Below are positions 41,251 through 52,059 of a stretch of 64,000 bases of DNA, piece by piece; within the stretch, counting starts at the first letter, position 1; every line of letters begins with the position of its first letter. The stretch is from contig JASJBI010000019.1 of NCBI GenBank assembly GCA_030066595.1, forward strand, positions 1-64,000, written 5' to 3'. The translations under genes and the position numbers were made by a program. The notes under the pieces were generated by a model that worked only from the letters and a program-made list of their open reading frames with translations, was not told the DNA's origin and did no database searches. This DNA is from Alphaproteobacteria bacterium (GTDB lineage Bacteria; Pseudomonadota; Alphaproteobacteria; JAJFFI01).

Positions 41251-43422
41251 CTAAGCCTTGCGCCGGACCGGCGGGCGCGAACGGCGGCCGTTGGCGGAGC
41301 GGCCGGTGCCGTTGCCCCCCTTCGCACGAGCGGTTCCGGAGCCGGGCACCGTGCCGCCATTGGCCTTGAGGAAGTCCGCGACCTCCTGCCGGCCGTGGCG
41401 CAAGGCGTCCGCCAAGGGGGTGTAGCCCCAGCGGTCGCGGGGATTGGGGCTGACATTGTGGGCGCGCAGGAACTGAACCACCGCGAGATGGCCCTCCGCC
41501 GCGGCCAGATGCAGCGGCGTCCGCAGATCGTAGTCGGCGATCTCCAGCGGCACCCCCTGGGCCACCAGGCGGCGCAGCGCGCCCAAATCGCCTACGCTGG
41601 CGGCCCAGATCATCTCGGTGGTCTTGTTGGGGTCCGCGAGCGCGGCCGCGGGGGCGCGGACTCGGCCGCCGACCGCCAGGAGGTTGCGGCCGCGCACGGC
41701 GCCTGCCGTCTCGAGCATCTGGATGATGGCCTTGTGCCCGTGCCCGTAGGCGTCGTCGAGCGGCGTCCCGCCCCAGCGGTCCTTGGGATTGAGATCGATC
41801 CTGGATCCGGCCTCCAGGCTCTGCCGGATGAAGAAGTCCACGATGTGGCCCTGCCCCTCGGCGGCGGCCAGGTGTAGGGGCGTGCGCAGATCGTAGTCGG
41901 CGCAGCCGAGATCGGCGCCGCGCAACAAGAGGTCCTGGATCGCGCCGAGATCGCCCTTGCTCGCGGCCCAGATCAGGTCGTTGACCTTGATCGCCTGAAG
42001 CTGCAGCCGGCTGAGGCGGGGATCCTTCTTGCCGGAGACCCCGGTGACGTTGTCATAGTTGTGGAAGTTGAAGGTCTCGACCAGACGGCGGCAGAAGGCG
42101 ATGCCGCGGACGCTGTTTCCGGTCGCGTCCAGGCGCGGCGACCACGTGCAGATGCCCAGAACGTTCGGGATCACGATCATGATCGCACCGGAAACGCCGC
42201 TCTTGGCCGGCAGGCCGACCGTGAAGGCGAATTCGCCCGATGCGTCGTACATGCCGCAGGACGACATCAGCGAGAGACAGCTGCGCACCGTCTCGGCGCT
42301 GAACACCCGCTCGCCGGTGGTGGGACAGACGCCGCCATTCGCCAGCGTCGCGGCGACCAGCGCCATCATTTCGGCGTTCACCTCGATGGCGCAGCACTGG
42401 AAATAGAAATCCAGGACGTCGTGCAGATCGGCGCCGTCCGGGAAAATGCCCTTCTCGCGCATGAAATAGGCGAGCGCAAAGTTGCGGTCCGCGGTTTGCC
42501 GCTCGGACAGGTAGACCGACGTGCTGAACCGCGGCTTCTCGCCGCCGCAGAGCGCCTGCCACCGGTTCATCACATAGTCGAAACGCTTGCCGCTCCAACC
42601 GCGGGCCTCGAGTTCCGAAAAGCTCCCGTCCTTCATGGCCGCGCGCTTTTCCGTGAGACTGATGAATGCGGAGCTCATGATGCAACCGGCGTTGATCATC
42701 GGGTTGTGGGGACAGTCGCGCTTGTCCAGGGTCAGCTCGTTGAAGCTCTGGCCGCTGGGCTCGTACCCGACCGCGGTATGCACCGCCTCGGCGCCGTGCT
42801 CCTCGAGCGCGAGGCTGTAGTTGACCGGCTTGCAGGTCGACTGCACCGAGAAGAAGGTCGACGAATCGCCCACCGCGTGTCGCTGGCCGTCGATCGTGCA
42901 CAGCGCCACCCCGTACCGGTCGACATCCGGCTGCGGCAGGTCGAGCTGGGGGATGTAGTTTGCGGCCTCGCCGCTCCGGTCCGTCCGCGTGAGGTCGTAG
43001 ATCCGGGCGATGTCCGCCGCGAAATCCTCGAAGTCGGGGATCACCATGCCGCCTTGCAAGGCACGCTCGATCAGCCGGATATTGTGCCGTACCGCCTTGC
43101 AGAAGTGCGCCTTCGGGATGCTGATCTCGACCGGCTCTTCGGCCTCGCCCTTCAGGCTGCGCTGATAGGCATTCAGGGCCGCCATGCTGTCGGACAGGCG
43201 GGTGTCGTCGGCGCCCAGGCCGACGCGCGCCAGCGACCGCTCCAATTCGGTCCGCAGAACGTGGTTGTCGTTGTTCAAATCGAGCGACTTGAAGAGCTGG
43301 TCCTCGCGGGTATCGAAATCCGCGCCACCGGGGGCCGATGGGTCGGCGTCGACGCCGATGGCTGCCGGCGCCGGGGTCCGCTCGTCCGCAACCCGTTCGT
43401 TGGGGCTGTCTCCGCGAGGCAT
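41251..43422 (-). CDS. glsA: Glutaminase with EF-hand-like N-terminus and two C-terminal ankyrin modules
   Basis: The 723-residue protein has three parts. An N-terminal EF-hand-like helix bundle (about 39-140, DLNNDNHVLRTEL) precedes a serine-dependent glutaminase domain (about 155-465) with the S-x-x-K pair S195/K198 (FSVQSTCKPVNYS). After that come ankyrin repeats in two near-copies (about 480-575 and 605-695, each with DYDLRTPLHLAAAEG). This layout matches the animal kidney-type glutaminase more than the short bacterial one. A basic tail ends the chain. It should convert glutamine to glutamate and ammonia. The duplicated ankyrin half is unusual. The start is ATG 43422 with AGGAG upstream. 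Confidence 0.9.
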   Translation of the reverse strand: MPRGDSPNERVADERTPAPAAIGVDADPSAPGGADFDTREDQLFKSLDLNNDNHVLRTELERSLARVGLGADDTRLSDSMAALNAYQRSLKGEAEEPVEISIPKAHFCKAVRHNIRLIERALQGGMVIPDFEDFAADIARIYDLTRTDRSGEAANYIPQLDLPQPDVDRYGVALCTIDGQRHAVGDSSTFFSVQSTCKPVNYSLALEEHGAEAVHTAVGYEPSGQSFNELTLDKRDCPHNPMINAGCIMSSAFISLTEKRAAMKDGSFSELEARGWSGKRFDYVMNRWQALCGGEKPRFSTSVYLSERQTADRNFALAYFMREKGIFPDGADLHDVLDFYFQCCAIEVNAEMMALVAATLANGGVCPTTGERVFSAETVRSCLSLMSSCGMYDASGEFAFTVGLPAKSGVSGAIMIVIPNVLGICTWSPRLDATGNSVRGIAFCRRLVETFNFHNYDNVTGVSGKKDPRLSRLQLQAIKVNDLIWAASKGDLGAIQDLLLRGADLGCADYDLRTPLHLAAAEGQGHIVDFFIRQSLEAGSRIDLNPKDRWGGTPLDDAYGHGHKAIIQMLETAGAVRGRNLLAVGGRVRAPAAALADPNKTTEMIWAASVGDLGALRRLVAQGVPLEIADYDLRTPLHLAAAEGHLAVVQFLRAHNVSPNPRDRWGYTPLADALRHGRQEVADFLKANGGTVPGSGTARAKGGNGTGRSANGRRSRPPVRRKA

Positions 43423-43564
43423 GGCGGCACTCCTGTTTGCCGTTCGACACGAAACCCAGCCGAGCCGGGATTGCCTGCCTTTTAGCCATCGCCGGTTTCG
43501 CGAGGATTTCTGAATCCCCGCGAAACGGTTTCAATTGTTTTTGAGCGCCGCGCTTTGCGACGGG

Positions 43565-44614
43565 TCAGGCCGGGGCCGCGCGCCGCGTCTCGAAGCACAG
43601 CCAGAGCGCCGCGGTGAAAAGGGCCAGCGCCCCCGCCTGATGCAGGGCGGCGAGCGGGATGGCGACCACCGACAGCAGCGTCGCGACGCCGAGCGCGAAC
43701 TGGGCGAGCCCGATCCAAAGCAGGAGATCGAGGGCGAGCCGTGCGCGCGGCGAAGGGGCAAAGCGGCGTCCCCAGATCCAGAGCGCCAGGACGGCCGCAA
43801 GCGTCAGCTTGGCGAGCCAGCGGTGGTTGAACTGCACCGTCTCGATGTCTTCGAACGGGCTCGCGCGCCCCATATCCCAATAGCCGGCCGGCACCAGCCC
43901 CCCGTCCATCAAGGGGAAGCTGTTGTAGATGAAGCCTGCGTCCAGGCCGGCGACGAAGCCGCCCGAGAGGAACGTCAGGGTGACCAGCCCGGTCACGGCG
44001 AACACCGCCCGGCGCATGCCCGCCGGCGCCCCCGCTTCCGGCCTCCCGATCAGGTCGAGCGCCAGCCAAAACAGATAGGCGTAGATCAGCACCGCCAGGC
44101 CGAGATGGGCGGTCAGGCGGTATTGGCTCACATCCGGCCGGTCGACCAGGCCGCTCTTGACCATGTACCAGCCCATCAGCCCCTGCAGGCCGCCGAGCAC
44201 GAAGGCGAGCAGCAGCTTGAGCCACAAGCCGCGCCGGATCTGGCCGCGCAGCCAGAACCACAGGAACGGCAGCAGGAAGGCCAGGCCGATCAGCCGGCCC
44301 AAGAGGCGGTGCAGATACTCGAGCCAGAAGATGCCTTTGAACCCGGCGAGCGTCATGCCGAGGTTCTTATTCTGGTATTCCGGGAACTGCTGGTACTTCT
44401 CGAAGACCGCCTGCCAGGCCTCCTCGGACATGGGCGGCAGCCAGCCCAGCAGCGGCCGCCATTCGACCATCGACAGTCCCGACTGGGTGAGCCGCGTCAC
44501 CCCGCCCAGCACCACCATGGCGTAGACAAGCGCGCACATGGCCAGGAGCCAAACCGCGATGGTGCGGTCGGCCTGGCGCTCGGCCGGCAGACTCAGGGCT
44601 TCGGTGTGTGTCAT
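43565..44614 (-). CDS. ctaA: Heme A synthase, COX15/CtaA type
   Basis: The 349-residue protein has eight transmembrane helices and the COX15 pattern: VVLGGVTRLTQSGLSMVEWRP, GFKGIFWLEYLHRLLGRLIG (heme ligand H102), DVSQYRLTAHLGLAV, GGFVAGLDAGFIYNSFPLM, TVQFNHRWLA and ALHQAGALALF. It oxidises the C8 methyl of heme O to make heme A for aa3-type cytochrome oxidase. The start is ATG 44614. It is a lone gene. Its presence means the organism respires oxygen with a heme-A oxidase. Confidence 0.95.
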   Translation of the reverse strand: MTHTEALSLPAERQADRTIAVWLLAMCALVYAMVVLGGVTRLTQSGLSMVEWRPLLGWLPPMSEEAWQAVFEKYQQFPEYQNKNLGMTLAGFKGIFWLEYLHRLLGRLIGLAFLLPFLWFWLRGQIRRGLWLKLLLAFVLGGLQGLMGWYMVKSGLVDRPDVSQYRLTAHLGLAVLIYAYLFWLALDLIGRPEAGAPAGMRRAVFAVTGLVTLTFLSGGFVAGLDAGFIYNSFPLMDGGLVPAGYWDMGRASPFEDIETVQFNHRWLAKLTLAAVLALWIWGRRFAPSPRARLALDLLLWIGLAQFALGVATLLSVVAIPLAALHQAGALALFTAALWLCFETRRAAPA

Positions 44615-44789
44615 GCTCGGATCAAGCTAACCATGGCTGAGGGTGTGCGGTGATTGACCCCGGTCAAGGCGCGTTCTGTCGCAGCCGTGCATGGCTTGGC
44701 CCTCGTGGCCCAAGAGCGTATACACTGGCCGACGCGAGAGGGGCAAAAAAGAGGCGGAACAAGAACACCTCTCTGGGAGGAGCAGAGAC

Positions 44790-46367
<1,578 letters not shown>

Positions 46368-46397
46368 GCGCAACCGCCCAAGCCTTCGGTGCATGCG

Positions 46398-46889
46398 ATG
46401 CCTAATGGTCTCCTCAGATCCGTGCTCGTGCTGGGCTCTCTGATCTTGCCGCTGTGCGCGTTCGCCGGTGAATGGGCAAAGGATCCGACGACGGGATGCT
46501 TGCTCTGGCACGGCAAGCCGAACCCACCGGCAGAGCTCACGATGCGCTGGTCCGGCCCCTGCCCGAACGGCCGCGCGAGCGGCGTCGGAACCTGGGAGCT
46601 CACGGCCGCCGGCAAATTCCTGGCCCGGTACGACGGCACCATGCAGGACGGCAGACCCGAAGGTCTCGGAATCTTCCGGGACGCGTCCGGCCAGTCATAT
46701 CAAGGCGAATTCCGGAACGGCCGAATGGACGGCCAAGGCAAGCTGACGGCCGAAGGCGGCGTGGTCTACGAAGGCGCGTTCAAGGACGGCACCATGCACG
46801 GCCAGGGAACGCTGATCCAGCCGGACGGGACGCGACTCACGGGCCGATTCGAGCGCGGCATGCCGATCGGCCGCCTGGTCCCCGATTAG
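46398..46889 (+). CDS. Secreted MORN-repeat protein
   Basis: The 163-residue protein has a signal peptide (MPNGLLRSVLVLGSLILPLC) and about four MORN-like repeats in the second half: YDGTMQDGRPEGLGIF, YQGEFRNGRMDGQGKL, YEGAFKDGTMHGQGTL, LTGRFERGMPIG. MORN repeats often contribute to membrane or protein binding. It follows the ligase gene by 30 bases. GTG 46389 would give three more residues. The function is unknown. Confidence 0.75.
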   Translation: MPNGLLRSVLVLGSLILPLCAFAGEWAKDPTTGCLLWHGKPNPPAELTMRWSGPCPNGRASGVGTWELTAAGKFLARYDGTMQDGRPEGLGIFRDASGQSYQGEFRNGRMDGQGKLTAEGGVVYEGAFKDGTMHGQGTLIQPDGTRLTGRFERGMPIGRLVPD

Positions 46890-47231
46890 GCCATCATTCG
46901 GCCGTGCAAGCTGGGGCTGCAGGGATCGGCTGACGTTGGGGCGACCCATAAGCCACGTTGCATGTGGGTCCGGGAGCCGTCTTCCTCACCCTCCCGTCCT
47001 TGGACGGGCTCATCCTTCGAGACGCCGCCTTCATCCTGAGGAGGCCCGCTGGGCCGTCTCGAAGGAGAAGGCGGCTCCTCAGGATGAAGATTTTGGTGGA
47101 CCGATCAGCCTTCCCCACCTCACCCATGAAGGGAGAGCGAAAGAGGCGCTGGCCAACATTCCTCCTCCCTCCCCTTGATGGGGGAAGGCTGGTGTGGGGA
47201 TGAAGGTGAAGAGACGGTCTCTACCTGTGCC
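46890..47231. other. Intergenic region with repeats only
   Basis: The 342 bases between the MORN gene and the converging VOC gene hold a family A repeat (47006-47089) and a CTCCCTCCCCTTGATGGGGG-type palindrome (about 47163-47190). I find no credible coding sequence. Frames reading through are low-complexity. Confidence 0.6.
47006..47089. repeat. Dispersed intergenic repeat, family A, copy 3
   Basis: This 84-bp element, GGGCTCATCCTTCGAGACGC to CTCCTCAGGATGAAG, is identical to the reverse complement of 12321-12405 except at about four positions in the central hairpin and flanks. It is strongly self-complementary, so it can form a hairpin in either orientation. Confidence 0.85.
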
Positions 47232-47633
47232 CTACCCCTGTTGCGCCGCGGGCGTGATCAGACCGAGCACGGCGCCGGTGGGATCGGCGATGATCGCGAT
47301 GCGGCCGACACCGGGGACGTCGAAGGGCGGCTGATGCATGGTGCCGCCGGCCGCCTCTGTCTTGCCGACCGCCGCGTCCACGTCGTCCACCTCGACATAG
47401 GTCATCCAATGGGCCGGCGTGCCGGCCGCGACCGGCATTTTGGTCATGTCCATCATGCCGCCGGCCATCTGATCGCCGGCCTTGAGGATGGTGTAGGTGC
47501 CGCCGTCCTCCATCTCCATGTCCTCGAAGGTCCAGCCGACGACCTCCTGGAAGAAGGCCTTTGCCTTCTCCACGTCTCCGGTCATGAGCTCGTTCCAGTG
47601 GACCATGCCGTGCCCTGCGATCTGTCCTGCCAT
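47232..47633 (-). CDS. VOC family protein
   Basis: The 133-residue single-domain VOC protein begins MAGQIAGHGMVHWNELMTGDVEKAKAFFQEVVGWTFE and ends GVGRIAIIADPTGAVLGLITP. Two modules of the betaalphabetabetabeta type are expected within one domain. Metal-ligand His residues are not clearly conserved (VHWNE, AHWMTY). Such proteins bind or isomerise small molecules. The start is ATG 47633 with GAGGGAGACGAG upstream. It is divergent from the hcr genes, across a perfect palindrome; function is unknown. Confidence 0.78.
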   Translation of the reverse strand: MAGQIAGHGMVHWNELMTGDVEKAKAFFQEVVGWTFEDMEMEDGGTYTILKAGDQMAGGMMDMTKMPVAAGTPAHWMTYVEVDDVDAAVGKTEAAGGTMHQPPFDVPGVGRIAIIADPTGAVLGLITPAAQQG

Positions 47634-47757
47634 GTCTCGTCTCCCTCGCATTGGTGGGTCCGCACGTTAGCCCAAGCATAGGCGGCCGGCATGACAATTC
47701 TGCGGCCGTTGCGTCCACGGAGACCCTTGCGCCCTCTCAGAAAATAGTATAGATTTC

Positions 47758-47782
47758 AAATTGTTTGGTTACCAAACAATTT
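47758..47782. promoter_or_regulatory. Perfect 25-bp palindrome (12-bp arms), candidate operator of hcr genes
   Basis: AAATTGTTTGGT (47758-47769), a single T, and ACCAAACAATTT (47771-47782) form a perfect dyad. It lies 50 bases before the hcrC start and is AT-rich against GC-rich surroundings. The core TTTGGTTACCAAA is typical of TetR/MarR/GntR-sized operators. No regulator gene is adjacent. It probably controls the hcr operon and perhaps the divergent VOC gene. Confidence 0.75.
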
Positions 47783-47831
47783 TCAGCACCTCCACTATTC
47801 ATTGATTTCAACGCCCTAGGGGGAGGCCGTC

Positions 47832-48320
47832 ATGGCCAAACGACTGCTCAGGCTCGTTTTGAACGGCCGGCCGCAGGACGGCGTGGCCGCCGACAACATG
47901 CTGCTGCTCGACTATCTGCGCGAGGTCCTGGCCCTGACCGGCACCAAGACCGGCTGCGACGGCGGCGAATGCGGCGCCTGCACGGTGCTGATCGACGACA
48001 AACCGGTGCTGTCCTGCCTGACGCTCGCCGTGACCTGCGCCGGCAAGCGCGTGGACACGGTCGAGGCCCTGGCCGACGACGGCCGCCTCTCGGCCATCCA
48101 GCGCGGCTTCCACGAGAAGCTCGGGGCCCAGTGCGGCGCCTGCACGCCCGGTTTCCTGATGGCGTCCGAGGGGCTGTTGCGCCGCAATCCGGACCCCAGC
48201 GAGGACGAGATCCGCGACGCGCTGGGCAGCAACATCTGCCGCTGCACCGGCTATGTGAAGATCATCGAGGCGGTCCGGCACGCGGCCGACCTGCTCAAGC
48301 AACAGGAGACCGCGGCATGA
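47832..48320 (+). CDS. hcrC: 4-hydroxybenzoyl-CoA reductase, small [2Fe-2S] subunit
   Basis: The 162-residue protein of the CoxS/XDH small-subunit type has four plant-type ferredoxin cysteines (C42, C47, C50, C62) and four for the second cluster (C101, C104, C136, C138). It begins [14 protein letters not shown]. The cluster domains transfer electrons between FAD and molybdopterin sites. The start ATG 47832 follows the GGGGGAGG site. The stop overlaps hcrA by four bases. The assignment to the 4-hydroxybenzoyl-CoA subgroup comes from the adjacent large and medium subunits. Confidence 0.88.
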   Translation: MAKRLLRLVLNGRPQDGVAADNMLLLDYLREVLALTGTKTGCDGGECGACTVLIDDKPVLSCLTLAVTCAGKRVDTVEALADDGRLSAIQRGFHEKLGAQCGACTPGFLMASEGLLRRNPDPSEDEIRDALGSNICRCTGYVKIIEAVRHAADLLKQQETAA

Positions 48321-50662
48321 CCGAGATCGCGCCCGTCAAGTCCATCGGCGAATACGTCCCCATGGTGGACGGCCCGGACAAGGTGTCCGGCAGGGCCAAG
48401 TACACCGCCGATTTCGTCGACCCCGGCGCGCTGGCCGGCCGCATCCTGCGCAGCCCCTACAGCCATGCCGAAGACCTGCAGGTCGACACCTCCGCGGCCG
48501 AGGCCATGCCGGGCGTCGTCGCCGTGGTGACCGGCGCCGACTGCGACAAGACCTTCGGCGTGCTGCCGATCGCCTATACCGAATATCCGCTGGCCCGCGA
48601 CCGGGTGCGCTATCGCGGCGAGCCGATCGCGGCCGTGGCGGCGGTGGACGACGCCACCGCGCTGGAGGCGCTCAAGCGCATCAAGGTCACGGCCAAGGAG
48701 CTGCCCGCCTACTACACCATCAAGGACGCGCTGGCACCCGAGGCGATACTCCTGCACGAGGACCGCCCGGGCAACGTGGAGCGGGACGTCTTCTTCGAAC
48801 TGGGCAACGTGGCAGACGGCCTCGCCGAGGCCGATCTGGTGCGCGAGGAGACCTACAACTGCGCCGAGGTCTGCCAGGCCCAGATGGAGATGCACGCCGC
48901 CCTGGCCGACTACGATCCCGAACGCGACCGCATGACCGTCCATGCCAGCACCCAGGTGCCCTATTACGTGCATCTCATGCTGGCGCGCACGCTGGACATG
49001 CCTAAGTCGAAGATCCGGGTGGTCAAGCCCCATATCGGCGGCGGCTTCGGCTGCCGCACCGAGACCCTGAACGTGGAGCTGATCGCCGGGCTGTTGGCGC
49101 GCAAGGCGCGCGGCAAGGTGCGCCTGGTGGTCAACCGCGAAGAGACCTTCATCACCCATCGCGGCCGGCCCGAGACCGAAATCCGCATCAAGATGGGCAT
49201 GACCAAGGACGGGCGCATCACGGGCGTCGACTGCGAGACCTATCAGCGCGGCGGCGCCTATGGCGGCTATGGCATCGTGACGATCCTCTACTCGGGCTCG
49301 CTGCTCTACGCCATCTACGACCTGCACAACGTCAAGTATGTCGGCAAGCGGGTGCTCACCAACACGCCGCCCTGCGGCGCCATGCGCGGACACGGCACGG
49401 TCAACGTGCGCTTCGCCTTCGAGAGCCTGATGGACGAGATGGCGCAAGAGCTGGGGCTCGACCCCTTCGCGGTCCGCCGCGCCAACCTGCTCGAGGCGCC
49501 GACCTTCACCGAGAACGACCTCATGGTGAACAGCTACGGCCTGCCGGAATGCCTCGACTGGATCGAGACCGCGAGCGGCTGGCGCGACCGCAGGGGCAAG
49601 CTCCAGAGCCCCGGCCCAGGCAAGAAGAAGGGCCTGGGCATGGCCTGCTCGCACTATGTCAGCGGCGCCTCCAAGCCGGTCAACTGGACCGGCGAGCCGC
49701 ATGCCACGGTGCATCTCAAGCTCGACTTCGACGGCTCCATCGTGGTGCTGACCGGTGCCGCCGAGATCGGCCAGGGCTCGTCCACCATCCTGGTGCAGAC
49801 CGTGGCAGACGTGTTGGGGCTCGACATGTCGCGGGTGCGGATCGTCGCCTCGGACAGCGAGGTCACGCCCAAGGACAACGGCTCGTACTCGTCGCGGGTG
49901 ACCTTCATGGTCGGCAATGCGGCATTGGAGGCGGCCGAACGGCTCAAGGGTGTGCTGGTCGAGGCGGCCGCGCGCAAGCTCGAGGCGCGGCCCGAGGATA
50001 TCGAGGTCTTGGGCGAGGTCTACCGCGCCGGCGCCCAGGACACGGGCCTCACTTTCGACGAGGTGGTCACCGAGGCGCTCAGGGACACGGGCACGATCAC
50101 GGTCAAGGGCAACTACAGCACGCTCCCCGAATCCCGCGGCGGCCGCAAGTACCGGGGGGCCGCGATCGGCGGCAGCATGGCCTACAGCTACGCCGCCCAG
50201 GTGGTCGAGGTGACGGTGGACGAGGAGACCGGCGAGGTCGCGGTGGACAAGGTCTGGGTCGCCCATGACTGCGGCAAGGCATTGAACCGCCTGACCGTCG
50301 AAGGGCAGATCCAGGGCTCGGTCTGGATGGGCATGGGTCAGGCGATGTCGGAGGAGACCGGCTACTACAACGGCCTCATGGTCACCGGCAACATGCTGGA
50401 CTACCGGGTGCCGACGATCCAGGACTCGCCGCCGATCGAGACCCACATCGTCGAGAGCATGGACCCGCACGGCCCGTTCGGCGCCAAGGAGGCGGGCGAG
50501 GGCTCGCTGTCGAGCTTCCTCCCGGCGCTCACCGCCGCGGTGGCCGACGCCATCGGCATCCGCTTCAACGATCTGCCGGTGACCCCCGACCGGGTGTTCG
50601 CCGCCATCGAAAAGCGCGAGCGGGCCCGGGCCCGCGAAGCCGCCAAGAAAGGAGCCGCCTGA
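48317..50662 (+). CDS. hcrA: 4-hydroxybenzoyl-CoA reductase, molybdopterin (alpha) subunit
   Basis: The 781-residue xanthine-dehydrogenase-family molybdenum subunit starts [35 protein letters not shown]. Markers are [21 protein letters not shown] at the Mo site, [27 protein letters not shown], and AKEAGEGSL near the end ([20 protein letters not shown]), with a conserved Glu. It matches HcrA/HbaC, which removes the para-hydroxyl of 4-hydroxybenzoyl-CoA to give benzoyl-CoA, usually in anaerobes. It may also be a related aryl-CoA reductase. It overlaps hcrC (ATGA) and hcrB (1 base). Its presence with aerobic oxygenases is noteworthy. Confidence 0.87.
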   Translation: MTEIAPVKSIGEYVPMVDGPDKVSGRAKYTADFVDPGALAGRILRSPYSHAEDLQVDTSAAEAMPGVVAVVTGADCDKTFGVLPIAYTEYPLARDRVRYRGEPIAAVAAVDDATALEALKRIKVTAKELPAYYTIKDALAPEAILLHEDRPGNVERDVFFELGNVADGLAEADLVREETYNCAEVCQAQMEMHAALADYDPERDRMTVHASTQVPYYVHLMLARTLDMPKSKIRVVKPHIGGGFGCRTETLNVELIAGLLARKARGKVRLVVNREETFITHRGRPETEIRIKMGMTKDGRITGVDCETYQRGGAYGGYGIVTILYSGSLLYAIYDLHNVKYVGKRVLTNTPPCGAMRGHGTVNVRFAFESLMDEMAQELGLDPFAVRRANLLEAPTFTENDLMVNSYGLPECLDWIETASGWRDRRGKLQSPGPGKKKGLGMACSHYVSGASKPVNWTGEPHATVHLKLDFDGSIVVLTGAAEIGQGSSTILVQTVADVLGLDMSRVRIVASDSEVTPKDNGSYSSRVTFMVGNAALEAAERLKGVLVEAAARKLEARPEDIEVLGEVYRAGAQDTGLTFDEVVTEALRDTGTITVKGNYSTLPESRGGRKYRGAAIGGSMAYSYAAQVVEVTVDEETGEVAVDKVWVAHDCGKALNRLTVEGQIQGSVWMGMGQAMSEETGYYNGLMVTGNMLDYRVPTIQDSPPIETHIVESMDPHGPFGAKEAGEGSLSSFLPALTAAVADAIGIRFNDLPVTPDRVFAAIEKRERARAREAAKKGAA

Positions 50663-51678
50663 TGGACGCCCTGCCCGAATTCGAGGTGGTCCGGCCGACG
50701 ACGGTCGAGGACGTGGTCGCGGCCCGCGCGGCCCATCCGGGCAGCCGCCTGGTCGGCGGCGGCACGGACCTGGTGGTCAACATCCGCCGCGGCATCGAGG
50801 CGCCGCCGGCGCTGATCGACATGACCGGGGTGGACGAGCTCAAGACCATCGACGCCGACGCGGACGCGATCACCGTGGGCGCTTCCGTCACCCTGGCCGA
50901 GTTGGCCGAACACCCGGACGTGCGCGCCCACTATCCCGCGATCGCCGCGGCCGCGGGCGAGATTGCCGGGCCGACCCACCGGGTCATGGGCACGGTCGGT
51001 GGCAACATCTGCCTGGACACCCGCTGCATTTTCTACAATCAGAGCGACTGGTGGCGGGGCAGCAACAATCACTGCCTCAAGACCACCGGCGAGATGTGCC
51101 ATGTGGCGCCCAAGAGCAAGGGCGTCTGCTTCGCGACCTTCAGCGGCGATCTGGCGCCGGCTTTCCTGCTGTTCGACGGCGAGGTCGAGCTTGCCGGCCC
51201 CTCGGGCCGGCGCAGCCTGCCGCTCACCGAGCTCTACATCGGCTATTCCCGACAGGACGGTTCGACCGGCGACGGCAAGACCTACATGAGCCTCGAGCCG
51301 GACGAGTTCGTCCTGCGCGTGCGGGCCAGGAACGCGCCCGGTCTGGTTTCCGGATACGACAAGATGCGCATCCGCCGCTCGATCGAGTATCCGGTGGCGG
51401 GCGCGGGCGTGGCGCTCAGGCGCGATGGCGACACGCTCGCCGATCTGCGGGTGGCGATCACCGGCACCAATCCGCGGCCGGTCCGGCTCGACGGTACGGA
51501 GGCGCTCTGCGGCGGGCCGCTCGACGACCGGGTCACCGACGGCCTCGACGAGCTGGTGCGCGACCAGATCATGGCCATGAAGACCACCTTCACGCCCGGC
51601 CACTACCGGCGCCGGGTCGCGGGCGTGTTGGCGCGCCGGCTGATGCAGCGGCTCTGGGACGAGGCCGCCACAAGCTAA
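50662..51678 (+). CDS. hcrB: 4-hydroxybenzoyl-CoA reductase, FAD/[4Fe-4S] (beta) subunit
   Basis: The 338-residue FAD-binding medium subunit has the flavin motifs LVGGGTDLVVNIRRG and TVGGNICLDTR. It carries an extra Cys-rich loop, C122, C138, C146 and C156 (also C117), inserted in the FAD domain (RCIFYNQSDWWRGSNNHCLK). That loop holds the additional [4Fe-4S] cluster unique to 4-hydroxybenzoyl-CoA reductase among XDH relatives. This is the best evidence for the subfamily. The start overlaps the hcrA stop (TGATG). The C-terminus is intact. Confidence 0.9.
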   Translation: MDALPEFEVVRPTTVEDVVAARAAHPGSRLVGGGTDLVVNIRRGIEAPPALIDMTGVDELKTIDADADAITVGASVTLAELAEHPDVRAHYPAIAAAAGEIAGPTHRVMGTVGGNICLDTRCIFYNQSDWWRGSNNHCLKTTGEMCHVAPKSKGVCFATFSGDLAPAFLLFDGEVELAGPSGRRSLPLTELYIGYSRQDGSTGDGKTYMSLEPDEFVLRVRARNAPGLVSGYDKMRIRRSIEYPVAGAGVALRRDGDTLADLRVAITGTNPRPVRLDGTEALCGGPLDDRVTDGLDELVRDQIMAMKTTFTPGHYRRRVAGVLARRLMQRLWDEAATS

Positions 51679-51743
51679 GGCAAATTGCTCGGAAACGCGG
51701 TATAAGCGGCGGGCCGTCGCCACGACCCGCAGGGAGCCGCGCC

Positions 51744-52040
51744 ATGAGCCTCGAAAGCCTGACCGACACCATCCGCAGCATGCTCAAGGGTGACGCCACG
51801 CTGGACGGCACGGTGAAGTTCGTGCTGCCCGACGAGGGCGTGATCTTCCTGGACGCGACCTCGATGCCCGGCACGGTCAGCAATGACGACCGGGACGCGG
51901 ACTGCACCATCACCATCGAGGCGGAGGACTTCGAGGCGCTGCTGTCGGGCGAGCTCGACGGGACCATGGCCTTCATGACCGGCAAGCTCAAGGTCGCCGG
52001 CAACATGGGCATCGCAATGCAGCTGCAGAGCGTGATCTGA
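51744..52040 (+). CDS. SCP2 sterol-binding domain protein
   Basis: The 98-residue protein is a single SCP2 lipid-binding domain: IRSMLKGDATLDGTVKFVLPDEGVIFLDA, then DCTITIEAEDFEALLSGELDGTMAFMTGKLKVAGNMGIAMQLQ. It may bind acyl-CoA or another hydrophobic ligand. The start ATG 51744 has AGGGAG upstream. It lies 65 bases after hcrB and may belong to that operon. Confidence 0.87.
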   Translation: MSLESLTDTIRSMLKGDATLDGTVKFVLPDEGVIFLDATSMPGTVSNDDRDADCTITIEAEDFEALLSGELDGTMAFMTGKLKVAGNMGIAMQLQSVI

Positions 52041-52059
52041 GCGAGGCCGGAGACCGGCG

